A stretch of DNA of 64,000 nt, taken from positions 186,001-250,000 of the forward strand of contig NW_027040706.1 of NCBI RefSeq assembly GCF_037179485.1, read 5' to 3'. Shown piece by piece: positions 1 to 13,300 of the stretch (the stretch's first letter is position 1; each line of letters starts with the position of its first letter). Under the pieces are notes generated by a model that was given only the letters and a program-made list of their open reading frames with translations, searched no databases and had not been told where the DNA came from. This stretch comes from Ochlerotatus camptorhynchus. Lineage: Eukaryota > Arthropoda > Insecta > Diptera > Culicidae. The translations under genes and the position numbers were made by a program.

Positions 1-445
1 TTAACTTCGGGCTCGAGGTAGACAACCTAATGTTCCAGTTCGGGATATTTTGGCTAGACGCGATCTGGAGTTTATGAAACTCATATATGTTTACTTTAAG
101 AATATTAACATTAGATTGTAAGTTTTATTAACCTTGTGTTTAGTTTGTATTTTGTACGTGTGGGTTTTTTTTATGTTTGTTTTCAAGATGAATAGAAATT
201 AGTTCATGTTTTAGGATTAATTAAATATTTGTATCGTAAACCACATTTCAAACCTCCCTCTCCCTTTTCCCATCAAAAAAAAAATTGTAAATCCCCACTA
301 ACCTCGAGACAACCGCGAGTATCCGGTCCAGCTCCTTTAACTTTAAATATAAGAAATCAATAATGTATAACAAAAATGATAACTCGGCTCTGTAAAGTTT
401 ATTCGATTGAGCCTGTACAAATAAAGTAATTAATAAAAAAAAAAA
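1..445 (+). mobile_element. 3' end of an RNase H-bearing non-LTR retrotransposon
   Basis: The first 121 bases code the last residues of ORF2 (NVPVRDILARRDLEFMKL..., stop 119-121), followed by the 3' UTR and an A-rich tail near 432-446. The block repeats almost base for base at 25322-25754, so the two are copies of one family. The body lies left of the window or the copy is 5'-truncated. Confidence 0.85.
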
Positions 446-663
446 AGTTTGATGAAAATGGGAAAAGGTAGCATGTCATAGATTCGGCAGTTGGCAGCTA
501 AAGATTTCCTTAAAAAAAATCCTTCGAGAAGGAATTAGTTATTAATTTACCTCAAAGTTGCAAACTAATTATTCTATTTGAAAGATGTAGCGCAATGAAG
601 TAGCTGCGTAAAAAGAAAGTAGTTTTTTCGTAGATTGATTAGCTAGCTTGCGATTTTTCGATC

Positions 664-694
664 ATAGGGATAGGGATAGGGATAGGATAGGGAT
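664..694. repeat. (GGGATA)n microsatellite
   Basis: Five near-perfect repeats of the hexamer atagggatagggatagg. Nothing else recognisable was seen between 446 and about 1360. Confidence 0.8.
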
Positions 695-1360
695 TTAGAA
701 GTGTCGCACCCTGTGGTTTGATACCTGGTTAAGTTCAGAAAAAGTTCAGGTTGGAAATTTTCATGGGTAAGGAGAAAACTTTTAATTAAAAACTATGGAA
801 GTATTCTAAGGACATTGAACAAAAACGAATTTATACGTTGATACACTACAGATATTGCATATCTTTTACACAAACAAATTTTAAAATAATAATTCTTGTA
901 TATTCGATTCAAATCTTCTACCATGCCCTGGTTTAGGTAGAATCGAGTTGAAACAATGCATCAGCTCCCTCTTTTACGCATCAGTTTGGAAAAAAATAAT
1001 GAGCAGGATCACTTTGCCGAAAGGTGTTTTTATGAAAACTGGTTTGATTACCACGACGTCTCCAATTCTGTTTATTTTATTTATATACAAAAAACTATAA
1101 ACACGACACTCGTACCGCGATCCGGCTCAATGACAAGACCTTGTGCAAAATTTCAAGGTGTTCAGTTCGATAGAGTGAATTTTCCCACTAGCGCTGAGGA
1201 ATGGAGCAGTCAATTCGTATATGCTGGTTGGCTGGCTTATATATGTGTTCAAAAACAGCTCTCTCACGCGAGAGAAAGGTCTCACTGATGCATGTTCCTA
1301 CATATGACTGCTGTGACGTTGTTGGGTAGACCAACGCCAACTAGACTACTCGTAAACGTA

Positions 1361-2005
1361 GGGGAGAACAGCCCATAATGCACCCCTGGGGTAAAATACC
1401 CACTTGTAGAAAAACAACGATAACTTTTCCTCAGATGCTTTTTCCGAGTAACGGATTATGCTTGTTTTCGTCTAGAGGTTTCACCAAGAATTCCTGATCA
1501 TGAAATCATATATTGACATACTGATTTAAAAAAAATCTCCTAAATCGCAAAAGAATAGAACGAATTCACTGTTAGTATATTTTTTAGATGTTTTACTTTA
1601 TGAAAAACTGTTTAACACTCTATTTAGATCTTATTTCTGATGTAAATTAAAGGAATAATCATCTGAAATACCTCATACCTTTGTATACTCTACTTGCAGG
1701 TTATGGTTTGTCTCTATTAAGCGGTGCATTTTACTCCAATGTTGTGGTGTATTTTGCCTCAATGTTGTGGTGCATATTGCACCATTAATCAGGCGGGGTA
1801 CCCCGCTATAATTATGGAATCGATTTAAAAAATGCCTTGAAAATCATGGAAAATCATCGTTTTGAAGTTCGAAATCACTTGATTTTCGTAAAAAACAAAG
1901 TAATGAACCATCCTCAAAAACTTTGATTTTAGATTCCATACACAAGTAATTGAGGATTTTGCTTGAATGGTGCGTTTTGCATCATCCTACCCTACCATTG
2001 CTTGC
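1361..2005. other. Possible degraded inverted-repeat element
   Basis: The ends loosely mirror each other (gtaggggagaacagcc...atgcacccc at the left, ggtgcgttttgcatcatcctaccctac at the right), and the interior repeats gtgcattttg/gcaccatt motifs. No coding region was seen. A MITE relic is the likeliest reading. Confidence 0.25.
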
Positions 2006-2298
2006 TGCCCTTTTGCATTGACTGCATTGAGTCAACATGCTTTGTTTTTTATTCTCTTTTTATCTTGTGCTAAGAAACCAACCTTGACTGCAGAGAAATG
2101 TAAGACAGCATACATAGTCGGCTAAAGTGCTCTGTAAAAACTAGAAGGAGCGCCAACTACTGTGAAATACCTGCATATGGTAAACTTCGACAATTTCAGT
2201 TTCATCTTCAATCAAAGGACATCCGGCTCATCAATTAATTATAAAACTGAAAAAATTGCCTTGATGATTATTATTAATGGAGATGCACACTTGTCAAC

Positions 2299-2569
2299 TC
2301 TTCTTCTTATTCTTAGATTTGACGCTCTAACAGGAGCTTTTGACTGATCTAAACTTAGTGTTCTTGAAGCACTTCCACAATTATTAATTGAGAGCTTTCT
2401 ATGCCAACCAATGCATGCATTTGTATATTGAGTGGCAAGCATAATGATACTCTTATTCCCAGGGCAGTCTAAAACATTTCAACCCGCAAGATGTTCTAGA
2501 CCGTACCGGAAGTCGAACCCGTCGCCTCCGGCATGGTAATACCGTGCCTTTATTGACTAGGTTATCTTA
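2299..2569 (-). mobile_element. tRNA-derived SINE (Feilai-like), diverged
   Basis: Read on the - strand it starts taacctagtcaataaaggca (box A region), has gacgggttcgacttcc (box B), then the same body as the copies at 35.3 and 36.9 kb, and ends in an aataagaagaagag tail. Many substitutions show it is older than those copies. Confidence 0.75.
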
Positions 2570-2645
2570 GAAATAACTAATTTTACACGTGCGGAATCCA
2601 TCTTTGACATAAAAGATGAGACGTAAACAAACATGTCACGTCAAC
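2570..2645. mobile_element. Fragment of the 33.4-kb MITE family
   Basis: About 75 bases (cttagaaataactaatttta, then the dispersed motif catctttgacataaaagatg) match one end of the element at 33391-33585. The other end is missing, and the fragment abuts a SINE. Confidence 0.6.
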
Positions 2646-2747
2646 ACATTCCTATCCATTCCTGTCTTGACCTGCGTTTGGGCGCGGCCGGCACTGATAT
2701 TGCCTAGTTTGAGATCACCAGTTTTTACACATTGTCCCAAGCATCGT

Positions 2748-3170
2748 CTATTGGTTCTCTGTGTAATTACAGCTGATCTGACAATAACAGAGTAGCAACC
2801 GTGGGCGGTCAATCATGCTCATGCTCATGCTCATCATGATGCAACACGATTTGGTGAGCAACTTCGTGTAAAGTTTCATGGTTTTCTGCGCAAAACCGAC
2901 TGACACCTTGGACATTTTAGCGACATTTCGAATTGAGTTGTTTGGACGGTTCTCGAACTGTTGCACAACTTTCCTGGCCATTGGACCACTTTTACGACCA
3001 CTCCCTTCCTTCCTTCGGACACTCAGACGCTCCTTGAAGGTTATTGTCACCTGACACACTATTGTATTTGCAATTCCAAGCTTTTTAGTAATCCATCGGT
3101 GGGACGCCTCTGGATTTTGATTGTAAGTGTACATCATTTCTTCACGGACAATTTCTTGTTTCGACGACAT
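2748..3170 (-). pseudogene. Tc1/mariner-type transposase N-terminal fragment
   Basis: A 140-codon frame starts MSSKQEIVREEMMYTYNQNP and carries a basic helix-turn-helix-like part, then KEGSGRKSGPMARKV and KMSKVSVGFAQKTMKLYTKLL, the arrangement of IS630/Tc1/mariner DNA-binding domains. It then runs into an ATGAGC microsatellite (2817-2840) and loses similarity, so the catalytic DDE/D part is absent. Superfamily level only. Confidence 0.5.
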
Positions 3171-3235
3171 GACTGGAACAACTGTATTAATAAATATGAA
3201 ACTTAAAAATATGAACCTTTACATGATAATTCAAA

Positions 3236-3600
3236 AACCAGTTCAAAGGTAGTCATTTGAAGTGCCCACGACCACAGTGACCACATCCGGCATGATCCGG
3301 TTACCACCGGGGAAGTGACCAGTTTCTGACTAGGGTCAATTCATCATGCGAATCACATGAAATGACATGAAAATTCAAAAACCAGGGATGTCGAAACGAA
3401 GTTTTTTTCTTATGAACATTTGTATGAAAATAATCGTTTCGACTTTGTTCCATAATGTGGCCCCAGTTCAATGGTAGTCATTTGTAGTGCCTATATTAAC
3501 ACTGACCACATTCGGACATGTTCCAGGCATACCCAGAGAAGTGGAAAATTTCTGACTAGAGTCAAAATACATCATGCTTGATAATTCATCACCATCTTTC
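3236..3600. repeat. Diverged direct repeat, period about 228 bp
   Basis: The block at 3236-3375 (cagttcaaaggtagtcattt, then tttctgactagggtcaa) returns at 3465-3590 with about 75% identity. It may be an internal repeat of an unidentified element. Confidence 0.5.
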
Positions 3601-4145
3601 ATCATATAAGTACTTTGTCGGAATTTCTATTAGTAAGAAGGGGTCAGATCAGATCTCACCATAAGTGGATTAATTCAGATTTTACCTCATAAATTGAACC
3701 AACTGGTATGAAGTTACCCAGTCATAATCTAGATTTCAAATCATTCACAATCTCTCAGTCATGCACATGCTTTGGTGCAGTAATAGCTAAGTTTTGATGA
3801 ATAGTATAAGAGATTTACAAAAAAGGGGGCTCAAAAAATCACAAAAGCACTGTATTGTACTTTAAAGCTGAACCTATCTTCAAACTGTTCATGATAATAG
3901 TTAATTCTTGCCAATCAATGCTATGCTCAATGAAGCGTTCTTCGATCGAACGTTTATTGAAGACCTACAACATTTTCACAACATCTCATGGTAAGCCGGT
4001 GGGCATTCGAATTAATGCATGCGTTCAAATCAAACCACTTCACTCATGTATGGGTGTTACAAATTCGAAAACATTTAACTCAGTTTGATGGTTGAAGCAG
4101 TGGTGAATGAAGTCTAATTAATTATTTTATCATATCTTCTTACAG

Positions 4146-4300
4146 GGCTGCCGTTATATTGCGTGTACAGGCCGACGACGTGATACGACCTTCGTCTATG
4201 ATTGCAAATCACAATGTACCAGTGCCACGATTGAAAATGACTCGTGTTCATATACCGTTTACTTTTCGCCTTTTGGAGACCGGAAATAACTCCTTTGAAG
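4146..4300 (+). CDS. CGRRF1: CGRRF1-like exon (first found)
   Basis: It is preceded by a ttcttacag acceptor and followed by gtatgt. The open frame begins AAVILRVQADDV and ends NNSFE, with one base left for the next exon. The VILR segment corresponds to the part just after the membrane anchor in vertebrate CGRRF1. The other frame with an open start stops before the donor. Confidence 0.75.
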
Positions 4301-7300
4301 GTATGTTTTGAAAAAAAAAAAATTTTTGTTTTTTATTTCCTCCTAGTCCCGTTCGTTCCTTATGTCACTGATTGGTATCATGAAAATTGATTTTTTTTGT
4401 TCATATAGGATCATGTAAACCAGAAAATGTTCATTGGAACACCATAACCATATGACATAAAACGAGGCGCTAGTTTACATTTGTTGTTCACTTTTCATAT
4501 TTCGTAACAGGATTATAACGGGGTTTGTGTCGTACGTGATATTTCTCACGTTTGCCTGAAGCTCTGCTAATTACGCGTTGGTAGAAGAAATGACTAGCCC
4601 CTGACGACTTTTAAGTGTTGTACTAGTATAGGTATAATAAATCTCCAGACTTCTCGATGCCGTAATTACATACCGAGCTTTCAGAGTCAGGTACTAAGCA
4701 ACGTCATTGTATAGGCTAAGGTCAGTAGTGTTTGATGTCACGTACTATTAACTTTCTCGGCGATTTCCAGCTTCGTCGGTGCGAATGGATATAACACCCA
4801 GTGATCAACGAAAACATTGTTGATGTTGTTGTTCCTTTATTGGTGACTTTCAGTCCAAGGCTGGTTCGTCTCCGGTTAACGAATATGAAGGTTCAACTTT
4901 CTCACAGTTATTGAATGGTACTCAGTTTTTTGCTCTGTGCTTAGCTTTGTTCTTTGCTGAATCGTTTTTTTTTTCTTGCAAATCATCTCAAAAACAAATG
5001 AAACAAAGAAGGAAAGATAATTACGGGTACATTCTCCCGAGAAAACATAATGAAATATCGAAATGGATTTTTGATCTGTTTTTGACTCAACCTACTGGAA
5101 CAAATAACTTCTTTTATTATATAAATAAAAATAACAATGATTCGGAGCTCATCAGCTCGCGGTTGGAATTTAAAAACGTAATTATGAGATAATTTAAAAT
5201 TGGACTTGAAAAGTATTATTCTTGGCTTCTATAGAAACTCACATAAAAAAATCACACACTTATGCCACAGTGAACAGACATTGAGGCTCGAACAAAATTT
5301 CACTAAAAACTAATGCAAAGATTCCTATTCGACTTAAGCGCCACTAAGTGCGACTTCCCCACTTAAAAACCCTCTTTGATAACCTGATGGCGCTGGCGTT
5401 GCACAACTTACACTAGACACTGGGTGCGGGTGCTGGCAGCGCAGAAAATGTATCGATACTAGCGCCAAATTGTTCGAAAGTGAAAAATTTATAGAGGAAA
5501 TCAGGAGATGCTAGCGCTTCGTTACGGCGATGTTCCCACTTATCTTTACACAAGTTTCTGGCCGAAGTTGGACGTCTATTCACTGTGCTTATGCCCAGTG
5601 CAAAGATCAGTAAAAGCTAAGTTCGCCAAAAGATAATGGATCTAACATGCTGCTGGATCATTCACGGATACGAATTTTGTTCATTTAAATCAAAAATATA
5701 AATATTTGTACTCTAAACATATGTATTATTCAAAGTACATTGAAAACATGTTTAAAAGTAAAAAAAATATTAGAATTAAATTCAAAGTCATGTTTAATTC
5801 AGCAATATAGAATTAGGATAAACAACTTTTAGCGTGTCCTTTTTTCCTTCTTGTTTACATTCGGCAAAGTCAACTGAAAACGGCCCACAAGCAGCGGAAC
5901 CGAAGTAAAGGGTCCGGAAACCCACGTAGGCAAATGCTTTAAGCTCGACAAAACCGGCGGAACAATATCAACGTCACTCCGTCGTTTCTGATGCCGATCC
6001 GCATATCATCCTCAACCCTACGGGATGTCGAAAGAAAAACGAAAATCCGAAATGGATTCTGAATTCATTCCGGATCCTCCTCGAACACCAAACGTAGAAA
6101 GAGGCCGGTATGATGACCAGCTTCAGAAACGACAAAAAGACGCTAATATCACAGAGTTTCACCGATTATACTGAACTGGAACCCTCGGACACAAAATCAT
6201 GCATAATTTTATCCAGTACTTCTTAGATCAACTATAGTATACACATAAAAAAATGTGTAAGAATGAAAATTTGCATAATTCTGACCCTTCTTACAGATCA
6301 CAAAAACTTTTAAAAAAATGTAACGGTGTAACCATATTGCTGACAACTTTAAAAGTGAATTTATAGCCAACTAAATCTGTCATCAAATACGAAGGCAACA
6401 TTCTAAGAAAAGGAATAATGTTTTTTGATATTCTAAATAGGGGAAATGGATGTATAGTAATGTCGGCCTAAATGTCATCAATTGGGCCCATACATAAATT
6501 ATGCAATAGACTAAATTTTCAATAGCGTCCAAAAATATCCATTAGACCTTCTGGGGTGAGAGGTAATAACGCTTACCACAGCACCGCCGGCGCCGTCCAT
6601 CTATCTTGTTTAGTTTTGTTACAATTCAAGACCAACATTTGAAAAGGCCTCAACTCCTTTTTGTAAACTAACCTTGTAAGGCCATTTTCTCGCGAACCGT
6701 TTTGTAGAGTTGAGGCCTTTTCAATTGTTGATCTTGAATTTTGTTCTAAACACATCATGTTGGGTCGTTAACTAACGGTTGCATAAAACACGAATTCAAC
6801 CCTACGTCTGTATGCAGCGCGCACCGCACACTTGATCGCCGCGTGGAGTGATGGTCTGATAATTGTGACATGAACAACAATGCTGCTGATATCAAGGCAG
6901 ATCAGATCATTGAAATAATAGAATATTTTCGAATGATTGGTTAAATTGATCACTGATCACTGAAGCCAGCTCTTCTGGAGAATACATGTTTGTTTTCTGC
7001 AAGCTGTGAGTTTCTGTTTTTATTTTCTCTTCGTGGCCACGAAACCCATATTGTACGAATTGAAAGAGTGCAACGTTGCTTCGTTCGATTCGTCCTAAGG
7101 AGATTAAATACCTTGCAATTATCGGCTCAGGTTTCCTCCTTACGAACATAGAATTGATAAGGCTGGAACCTCTGCGCCAATGGCGTACATATCTTCAACG
7201 ATATTGGATATTCTAAGTAACCGATTGACCGCCCTTATCTTCTGCAACAGGCAAACTTCTACGTTCCAGCGCAACGCTCCCGTCAACGTTCGTTATTCTG

Positions 7301-10300
7301 GGCTGCTAGACATCGCACAGTGCTCGGGCAAAACCATCCACTTGAGACATGTTTTAATTTGTTGAATTATGTCGAACTTTTTGACTTCAATATAAGTACA
7401 AATAGTTTTCAAACTAAATAAGACAGCTAACAAAGTTATTTTAGCTATTCACAGTCTGTGCAGCATAGCTGAAGACGTAGTAAAGTAAATAAATAAATAA
7501 ATAAGTAAATAAATAAATAAATAAATAAATGTGATTTCAGCCCGAGGTAATATTTTAATTGTGGTTTTCAGTGTTCAAATAGAAAACCATCCTTCTTTGG
7601 CATTCCTGGAAACGCTGGCATACTAACTGCACTGATGCCCCGTTATGTGGGTATATCACCTTTTCGTGGTACGTTACGGGATGTAAGATCTACCACCGAT
7701 TTCTAATCCTCACTACTTCAAACTAGGGGAACAGAATTTTTCAGTAATCAAAGGAACACATCTTAGTCCTTGTTACTTTTTATGCCTTGTTGATAGTGAC
7801 AAGACTTGGCTTTGTCCACCGAGGATGATCTTGAATCAAGGAAAAAATGAGTTAATTAGTCTTCATCTATGTGATTCCTAATCTTCTATGCGTTGTTACC
7901 TAGTTTATAGTGGTTAAAACTAGGGTTCTGATGCATGGTCATTATCCGTGTCATTGTTTAATTTTGTTGCTAAGGAATCCAATTTTGACTGACAAAGAGG
8001 CACGCCTTTGGAGGGTGTTCCAACACTCCGAAGGGTTTAAATAGCAGAACCTTTCAATTAGAGTCGGATCCTTGTGATAAATGCAAGAATGACAACTGTA
8101 AAAAAAATCGAATTGTGTTAGGTCCTGAACAAAGATGATGATTGATGAAATATCTGTGTTTTAGGCCCTAGGAATTTTTTTAATTGCAGTTTTCAACATT
8201 TACATAGAGAACCGATTTTCCTCGACACAGAACCGTGGTTCCTGAGATCCAGAAATCTTTTTTTCAAGATTTGACATGCATGGATGCATGCATGCGGATT
8301 AACTTCGATGATATTTTAAATTGTGGTTCCTGTAATTATTCCTAAGATAATAAATTTTCTATATCATAAAGATTTAAAATAAAGAGGGGATTCACGGAAT
8401 TTCGCTGGTCATTCTGCAAGCACAATTAACCGAAGTTCCAAGGCAGGTCCGATATCCGACGTACTTTATAAATACAAATTGGTTCCAATGAACTTTGGTG
8501 GTGGTACGCTGGCTTTCATAACAGTTCGATAAATACAGGGTTTGGCAATTGAAATGAAACATTTTCGACTTTACTTAATTTTGCTGGTCAGACGTTCTTC
8601 AATATTAGACCAGCTGTACGATATTTCGCCAACAAACTCGGTTCGTGGCTGCTTGTCTCCAGTTTCTCGACGTGTCCCGCCCATTGTACCCTTCTAGCTT
8701 TTGCATTTACAAATTTTACACATTAAAATTGTCGACATTTTGTTTATTATAATGATGAAAACTTTCATTACTAACCCAGTTCATGCACCAAATTTGTATT
8801 TTACATTTACATATTAACATACCATATTTCGAAGTTAAAATCATTCCAGTTTTGGCAACTAAAAACTAGAAGCATGTTGTCAAAAACGGAACGGATATCA
8901 ACTGTCGTTCCAGTAACTCAATTCAAACTATTTATAACCTATGTATTTCGTGTTTCTTTTCAGAAATTCGATTAGCTGTCTCCAGTCAGGTGAATTACAG
9001 CCTACAGGCGTTTTGGGCTGTTTCGATCCGGGAACTGCACATGTCTTTATGGAGAACCTGGAGCGAGCTACGAGATCAAACAAGACATTCAACCATAGTC
9101 AATTCGACTCATTGCCAGCAACTGGCTACTAATGTGAGGTTAGGCTTAGTACTGTAAAAAATAGGGACTAAGTTGTTTTATTAATCAATACTAACCAATG
9201 GCTTGAAATTATTGCAATGATTTCTACACTAACCATCGATTTTAACAAAACTGTTTTCTGTAAAACATCCACAATAGTCCAGAGAGTTACGCTTTGCCAT
9301 GCCTAGATACATAACTTGTTTTTCTACATCCCATTACAGGTGTCAACCACCTCACAGCGAAAATGTTGTGGTTTTAAAATCGCCAAAGCCACCCCTAGTG
9401 CTCGGCGCACCACCGCGACTGGCCTATCCACTAGTAGTGTTTATGATTCGCGAAATGGAAAGCGGGGAACTGCTGCATCCAGATGAAACGGTTGGTACTT
9501 TTTTTTCACATGTACAATATTCATCCATAATCGTGCAAAAATGATTTGCAATCTTACCCCCAATTGCTTAATTCACCAAAACCAACTTTCACTGTAAACT
9601 TTCAATCTTGCATCCATCGGCGTTGCCGTCTCCATATGACTAAAAATCCCGCTCAGTCCCTCCCATTGAGTAAAACCAAAAAAAACGGCAAGGGGTAATT
9701 ACTCTCACTTTCATCTGCGAACGCGCGAATTGGTAAACACACATGGGCAGGATTGAATAACGAACCGGCAGGCAAAAATGAGTCATCCTTCATCACCTCC
9801 GGAGACTCTGGTAATTTATAGTCGTTTTTTTTTTACTGGTGGCGCTCTCCGTTGTCTTTCTTACTCACTACTACGTACGGTACTTGAACGATTGAAGTAC
9901 GGTCAACTTGAGACGGTTATTACCCAATCCATTTTTTTGTTTCGCTGTAGGTACATACTTACCTACGCCACATGCAACTTTCCGGCTATTATATAAGCAT
10001 TGAAGAATCTAGCATTGAAACATTTATAGCTAAAGAAGATTTTCCTCGAAGTTCTACTCAATGGAACCCTGGCAATGCCAGTCTGGCATGCCTGAATTCC
10101 GCAATAGATGTTGACATAAAAACAGAGTTTTTTCACATTAGAAATTTTTCAAAAAAAAAAAACAATTTACGTTACGTATTGCTTTTGTGCAAAATTAAGA
10201 ATTTTGCGAAAAAAAAAGGTTTTTATGACTGTAGGAACGGCCTACCCAATACTCAAGGAAAGTGGGCGCATGCTGTCAATAGTTGTGAGATCAAAACTGT

Positions 10301-13300
10301 CAGCACGGTAATCCTTTTTTGACCTACTGAATATTTCTTTTGTTGGCTTCTTGGTTGAAAAAAAAACCGCGTGTACCCGTCACACTTGACGCTCAGTTTT
10401 TACAAATCATTGTTATGTTCGATTGACGCGACAGTGAAAGTCGTCATTAATCAACAACGAACCGTTTGTATGGCTCTTGAAAATATCCAACAACAACTCA
10501 CAACCAAACATTATTCAACGACAAATTATAGCTCTTAACAGGATGACTCGAAAAAAACGGTAGTTGCATAATATATTATATGACATTTTATATTTTTGTT
10601 ATGAAATATTTTTACACAGAAGCATTATTGCATCATGTGGGACTTCAAAGCATTACTGTTTTACTGGGAAAAGAAAGAAATATTAGAGGCCACACAGATA
10701 TTCCAGTCGTCGGAGATGGGGATTTCGATTTTTTGGGTTTGAAATTATTTCGATTTTCTTAGGTAGGGTTTAGATCTAATTTTCGGCCTACCCTCTCTTT
10801 ACTGTTCTTTTTGGAACGGATTTTTACACAAAATGGATATTTTTTTTCCTCTGTTCGGGACATAACACCACTGCGACCAGTAATTTGATCTATTGTAGTA
10901 TATCCCGTGTCCTTAGTTTAGTGCAGACTAGGATTCGGTGGTAGATCTTACATCCCGTAACGTACCACGAAAAGGTGATCTACCCACGTTATGGGGCAAA
11001 ATGGAATGTTACTACGCCAGAATCAATTTTCCAAAGTGAACCATTCGCCAGAATACCATTCCCGCCAAGAAAAAAACTTTTTCCTAGAAAACCAATTCCC
11101 GGAATAGACCATTCTCCAGAAAAAATATTTTCTCTTGTTAAAAATCATGATATGCTTGAAAAATAATAATTTATAAATAAACATTTTTTCTTCTTGGTTT
11201 CATGCTGAAGAGCCAATTGTTTTCTGCTCAAATTGTTCATATTTTATTTATTTAATATTTCTCATATAACTTTGTGTTGTCTAAATGAAATTTGGTAATT
11301 TGATGGGGAAAAGCCGTGGAGTGGCGTAAAAACCCCACACAAAGCACAATACAAAATACAAGTTAAGAACATAACATTCAACCAGTGTTGGAAAAGTTCG
11401 CGATATTTCACGAAGTTCTCCAAGGGAAAAGTTCGCGAGTCATAGTGATTTTTTGCGAACTTTTCCATCACTGCATTCAACAAACATGATGTGAACGTGA
11501 ACAGCAGTCAGAATCATAAAAATGTGTTATTGGCACGGTTCATCGTTGTCACGGAGAACATGAAAGATTTAGGTAGCACAATTATTAAGTTGTGAGAGCA
11601 TTGGAATATTACTCACCTTTTGCATAAATTAAGAGGCTGGTAACTTCATAGACAGTTTAGGGGAGGTGTTATCCACGGCCCATAAAATTTTTTAAAATTG
11701 TGTATGGACAATTGTCTACGCAGGGAGAGGGGGGCAATAATCCCAAAAACTATCTACGTAGTTAATGAACAGCCCCTGATTTTGCCCATCAATATACGTC
11801 GAGTTGTGCCAATTTTTAGTTCAGTTTAGTGAATACTTGTGCAGACTTCGTTGAATTCGGTTACGAAACGCAACCGCAGACAAGTTGAAATCAAAATAGT
11901 CGTAGAAGCGGTTAAAACTAGCAGTCATGAATCTGATTGGATCATGCAGGCCATAATTTGCTGTGCGCCCCAAGATGTTGGAAATTCCTTGTTCGCAATA
12001 ATCTTTCAGGAGCATGCATTTCTAATTCTCCTAGCATACTAGGAGAGTCGATACCACCCAAAAATACTTTAGCAACGAACACTGCCTGAGCGATAGTGCG
12101 TCTACGTTCTAATGTATCAAGGCCCAAAAGTTGGCAGCGATGTTCGCGAGATTGACAGAATCGTTCCACGGGAGATGGCGTAATGCATAACGTACGTTTT
12201 TTTTTCTGGTATGGGAACCAGATGACATCCCTAAATTCCAATACTGAACGCACTAGAGAACAATTCAGTGCTTTCAGGCATGTTGGATCACGGAATTCAT
12301 CAGCAATCTTGAACGTAAACCCGAGTTTTCTGTTAGTTTTAGCGATGATCTCAGAATAATGTAGCTTGAATGTAATTCCCGGTTCAAGTGTAACTCCTAG
12401 ATCGCGAACACTGCTCACAGGTTGTAAATGTTCATTGTTGATCGTATAGTTGAACATGATTTGGTTCTGCTTGCGATGAAAAGAGCTGATGCTACATTTT
12501 TGAATACTCAACGTGACGAAGTTCCTGTAACACCAATCCTCGAAGTCTTCGAGCATATGCTGTAACTGTAAGCAGTCAGCAAGGCTTCTAACGACAACAT
12601 AAATCTTAACGTCATCTGCATAGAAAGAACGACATCCAACCGGAATAATCAGTCCAACCTCGTTAATGAAGATTGAAAATAGCAACAGCCCTAAGTTGCT
12701 GCCTTGAGGTACACCGGATGTATTGATGAAAGAGTTTGAAGCCCTGTGACACACCAAGCTTATCCATTTTAGCTAGCAGGATAGCATGATCAACTCAATC
12801 AAAAGCGGCCTTTAAATCCGTATAGACGACATCAGTGCTCCTGCTACCATATTCCGATGACAAAAGGATACGAATATCGCTAGATTTGTAGAGACGGATC
12901 TCTTAGAGTAGAACCCATTCTAGTCCGGAGAAATATAGCTACAACATCTTGCAAAGGCGTCATTAACGATTATTTCTAACACTTAAGAGCAGGCACAAAG
13001 TTAAGTGATTCTGCGATTGTTTGCAATGTTGCGCTTTCACCTTTCTTGAAAACTGGGAACATAAAGAAGGATTTCCACCTCCTAGGGAATTAGGCGTGTC
13101 TCTGGTTTCCTCGTTCACTTGATCCGCTGAGGAAGTTGTGTCGTTGAAAGCGTGTCTGAAATGGAGATTTCACGAATGGAGTGCAAGCATGTCTATCTTC
13201 AAGGAAGATTTCCGTAGGAAGGCCAACTTCGTGTCTTTCAGTGTTGAAAACCACCAAAACTATAAAAACGTTTATAGAAAAACCGATTATACTTCCAATC

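Noticed and set aside
956..1288. 110-codon open frame on the + strand
   Set aside because: No recognisable domain, no splice sites fitting the CGRRF1-like exon at 4146, and mixed composition; not enough to call a gene.
9972..10322. 116-codon frame in an intron
   Set aside because: Contains poly-lysine and poly-phenylalanine from A/T runs, with no splice signals in phase with the neighbouring exons.
7637..10996. Single 3.3-kb DNA transposon with 60-bp inverted ends
   Set aside because: Two conserved host exons lie between the copies, and a third solitary copy exists at 54.5 kb, so they are separate insertions.
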